Shown in pieces: positions 5,586 through 7,322 of a stretch of 7,322 nt of DNA (position 1 is its first letter; each line of letters starts with the position of its first letter). The DNA is from JACDAN01 sp046714355 (GTDB taxonomy: Bacteria > Actinomycetota > Thermoleophilia > Gaiellales > Gaiellaceae). The stretch lies in the NCBI GenBank assembly GCA_046714355.1, contig JBKKAR010000145.1, positions 1 through 7,322 of the forward strand. Direction: 5' to 3'. Made by a program: the position numbers and the translations under genes. A model generated the notes under the pieces. The model made no database searches, was not told the DNA's origin, and saw nothing but the letters and a program-made list of their open reading frames with translations.

Positions 5586-6769
5586 TCGACGAGCGGCGAC
5601 TGGTCGAACTCGCCATCCGGCTCGTCTCGACGCCCTCGTTCACCGGCTCGGAGGAGGCTTGCGCGCGGGTGCTGGAGCGAGAGCTCGAGGAGCTCGGCCT
5701 GCAGGTGATGTGGCAACAGGTCGAGGACGGGCGGGCGAACGTCGTCGGAACCTGGCCGGGTGAGGGCGGTGGCCCGACGCTGATGTTCAACGGGCACACG
5801 GACACCTCGTACTCGGGCGACGAGCCCTGGCTGCGCGACATTCCCGGCTTCAAGCCCGAGGGGCTCGAGCGGGAGGGGCGGATCTACGGGCTCGGGATCT
5901 CGAACATGAAGGGCGCGCTTGCCTGCTACGTCGAGGCGGTGCGGTCGCTGATCGAGGACGGCGTACGTCTCCGCGGCGACGTGCTGATCGCGGCGGTCTG
6001 CGGCGAGATTGAGAAGACGCAGCAGGAGGACGCGCAGGGCGCCGAGTACCGCGGCTACGCGGCCGGCTCCCGCTACCTCGTCGGCCACGGAGGCGCCGCC
6101 GACGTGTGCATCCTCGGCGAGCCGACCGAGAACAAGCTCGTCCTCGCGCACTTCGGGTCACTCTGGCTCCGGCTCCGCGTGCGCGGTCCCTTCATTCACA
6201 CGGCGTTCTCCACGGGACGAATCGAGGAGAACTCGATCGTGAAGATGCGGCCCGTCCTCGACCGGGTGCTCGAGTGGCTACCGGAGTGGGAGGAGGACAT
6301 GTCCTACGGCGACGTGCGTGGCGTCGCAAACATCGGCGCCATCCAGGGTGGCTTCGGCTGGCGCGCGTCACGGACGCCGCACGCGACCGACCTGTTCCTC
6401 GACCTGCGCGTGCCACCCGACGTCCCGATGGCCGACGCGAGGCGCAGGGCGCTCGAGTTCGCCCGGGGGCTCGAGGGCGTGGAGGCCGAGGTCTACGTCA
6501 CCGCCCCCGGGGCGGAGATCGACGAGGCCAGCCCGGTGGTCGGCGCCGTCGCGGAGGCGCACGAGGAGGTCTTCGGTTCGCGGCCCGAGCGGGATGTCAC
6601 CCGCTGGTTCTCGGACGCCTCTGTGCTGAGCCGCTACGGGATCGCCACGCTCAACTACGGCACCTCGTCGGGCCTCCCCGACGCGGAACTGGGCGAGAAC
6701 CTCGAGATCGACGGGCTCGTAAAGACGGCGGACGTCTATGCGCGCGCCGCGCAGAAGGTGTGCGGATGA
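5582..6769 (+). CDS. M20-family metallohydrolase homologue with altered metal-ligand motifs
   Basis: 395 residues, the normal length of the M20 family (acetylornithine deacetylase, succinyl-diaminopimelate desuccinylase, carboxypeptidase G2 types), which hydrolyse amide or carbamoyl bonds with two zinc ions. Catalytic domain parts: N-G-H72-T-D74-T, G-L-G-I-S-N108-M-K-G, C-G-E142-I-E144-K and L-G-E180-P-T. The lid/dimer domain (about 188-305) has F-I-H206-T-A. Several usual residues are not in place: the metal-bridging Asp of G-x-x-D-x-K-G is Asn108, the adjacent Glu-Glu pair reads E-I-E followed by about 15 extra residues, and the final His (normally H-T-P-N-E) is Ala368 in D-A-E-L-G-E. So this is either a divergent clade with a different metal arrangement or a protein with changed chemistry. 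The start ATG lies in an ATGA overlap with the LLM gene and has no clear ribosome site, pointing to translational coupling. Specific substrate unknown. Confidence 0.88.
   Translation: MIDERRLVELAIRLVSTPSFTGSEEACARVLERELEELGLQVMWQQVEDGRANVVGTWPGEGGGPTLMFNGHTDTSYSGDEPWLRDIPGFKPEGLEREGRIYGLGISNMKGALACYVEAVRSLIEDGVRLRGDVLIAAVCGEIEKTQQEDAQGAEYRGYAAGSRYLVGHGGAADVCILGEPTENKLVLAHFGSLWLRLRVRGPFIHTAFSTGRIEENSIVKMRPVLDRVLEWLPEWEEDMSYGDVRGVANIGAIQGGFGWRASRTPHATDLFLDLRVPPDVPMADARRRALEFARGLEGVEAEVYVTAPGAEIDEASPVVGAVAEAHEEVFGSRPERDVTRWFSDASVLSRYGIATLNYGTSSGLPDAELGENLEIDGLVKTADVYARAAQKVCG
6755..6760 (+). promoter_or_regulatory. Ribosome binding site of the FAH-family gene
   Basis: AAGGTG within the last codons of the M20 gene, five bases before ATG 6766. 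It confirms the overlapping start of the FAH gene, and contrasts with the M20 start, which has no obvious site of its own. Confidence 0.7.
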
Positions 6770-7322
6770 AGCTCGTCACCTACGACGGCGGGAAGGTCGG
6801 GCGTATCGAGGGGGAGGAGATCGTCCGGCTCGACATCTCCGACATGCGGACGTACTTCGAGCGAGGCGGAGCCGAGGAGGCCGGTGACCGCACGCCGCTG
6901 GCGGAGGCCGACCTCGAGGCTCCGATCGTGCCGAAGAAATTCTTCCACACGGCGGGCAACTTCCGCGAGCACGAGGAGGAGTCGAAGCGGGTGGGCTGGT
7001 CGCACGCGATCGCGCCGTGGATCGTCTTCTTCCAGAACGTGGACGCGATCGTCGGGCCGGACGATCCCGTCGTCCACCCCGAGCACCTCACGGAAGAGCT
7101 CGACTACGAGCTCGAGCTCGCCGTCGTGATCGGGAAGCCGGGCAAGTGGTTTTCCCCGGAGGAGGCGATGGACTACGTCGCCGGCTACGTGATCTTCAAC
7201 GACATCACCGCGCGGGACATCCAGCGGCGCGAGATGCAGTCGGGCGTCTTTTCGTTCTGCAAGGCGATCGACACGTTCTGCCCGCTCGGCCCGTGGATCG
7301 TCACCGCCGACGAGATCCCGGA
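6766..7322 (+). CDS. Fumarylacetoacetate hydrolase (FAH) family protein, 3'-truncated by window edge
   Basis: The first 185 residues are present; full-length bacterial members have roughly 280-300, so about the last third is missing at the right edge. An N-terminal domain starts M-K-L-V-T-Y-D-G-G-K. The catalytic fold follows: P-K-K-F-F-H-T-A-G-N-F (56-66), E-L-D-Y-E115-L-E117-L-A-V-V-I-G-K (111-124), Y-V-I-F-N-D146-I-T-A-R-D (141-151) and K166-A-I-D-T-F-C-P-L-G-P-W-I-V-T (166-180). E115, E117 and D146 fit the divalent-metal ligands of the family, which includes C-C bond hydrolases, decarboxylases and isomerases acting on oxo-acids from aromatic or amino acid breakdown. The ATG lies in a four-base ATGA overlap with the M20 stop and has AAGGTG upstream, so it is co-translated with it. 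Which reaction it performs cannot be settled. Cytoplasmic; it probably handles an acid released by the earlier enzymes. Confidence 0.92.
   Translation, partial: MKLVTYDGGKVGRIEGEEIVRLDISDMRTYFERGGAEEAGDRTPLAEADLEAPIVPKKFFHTAGNFREHEEESKRVGWSHAIAPWIVFFQNVDAIVGPDDPVVHPEHLTEELDYELELAVVIGKPGKWFSPEEAMDYVAGYVIFNDITARDIQRREMQSGVFSFCKAIDTFCPLGPWIVTADEIP

Noticed and set aside
5573..6151. 192-codon open frame on the minus strand opposite the M20 gene
   Set aside because: Antisense shadow of the catalytic region; composition typical of reversed high-GC coding DNA.
1..7322. CRISPR arrays, tRNAs, insertion sequences, phage or toxin-antitoxin genes
   Set aside because: I looked for regularly spaced repeats, terminal inverted repeats, transposase-like proteins and small gene pairs on both strands and saw none; the window is filled by metabolic and transport genes.

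Overview
This is a GC-rich, tightly packed bacterial window. It holds two divergent operons that meet near position 4490-4557. Base composition, GTG starts and 1-4 base stop/start overlaps suit a high-GC actinobacterium. A Thermoleophilia/Gaiellales-like source is a guess from the look of the proteins and has no marker gene behind it. I see no tRNA, rRNA, insertion sequence, integrase or CRISPR array. No gene-free stretch exceeds about 70 bases.

Minus strand, read right to left from about 4490 to 1: a two-domain cupin protein, then a periplasmic-binding-protein-type substrate receptor (LivJ-like) with a signal peptide, then the permeases LivH-like and LivM-like, then the first 33 residues of a LivG-like ATPase that runs off the left edge. 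The cupin-receptor gap is 23 bases, livH-livM overlap by 1 base and livM-livG by 4. A strong stem-loop lies just after the receptor stop codon, around the annotated start of livH. It may set the receptor above the permeases in expression.

Plus strand, from 4557 to the right edge: a luciferase-like (LLM) flavin/F420 oxidoreductase, an M20-family metallohydrolase homologue with several altered metal-ligand positions, and a fumarylacetoacetate-hydrolase (FAH) family protein cut by the right edge. Both junctions are 4-base ATGA overlaps, so these three are almost certainly one translation-coupled operon.

My inference is that the window encodes import and breakdown of one small organic compound. 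A HAAT-family ABC importer would bring it in. The LLM enzyme would oxidise it, the M20 protein would act on an amide or related bond, and the FAH protein would cleave or isomerise an oxo-acid product. The cupin, placed first in the transporter operon, could be an enzyme of the same route or a ligand sensor. The substrate cannot be read from the sequence. The most unusual points are the M20 active site, the enlarged C-terminal part of LivM, the hairpin at the livJ/livH junction and the cupin translation start.
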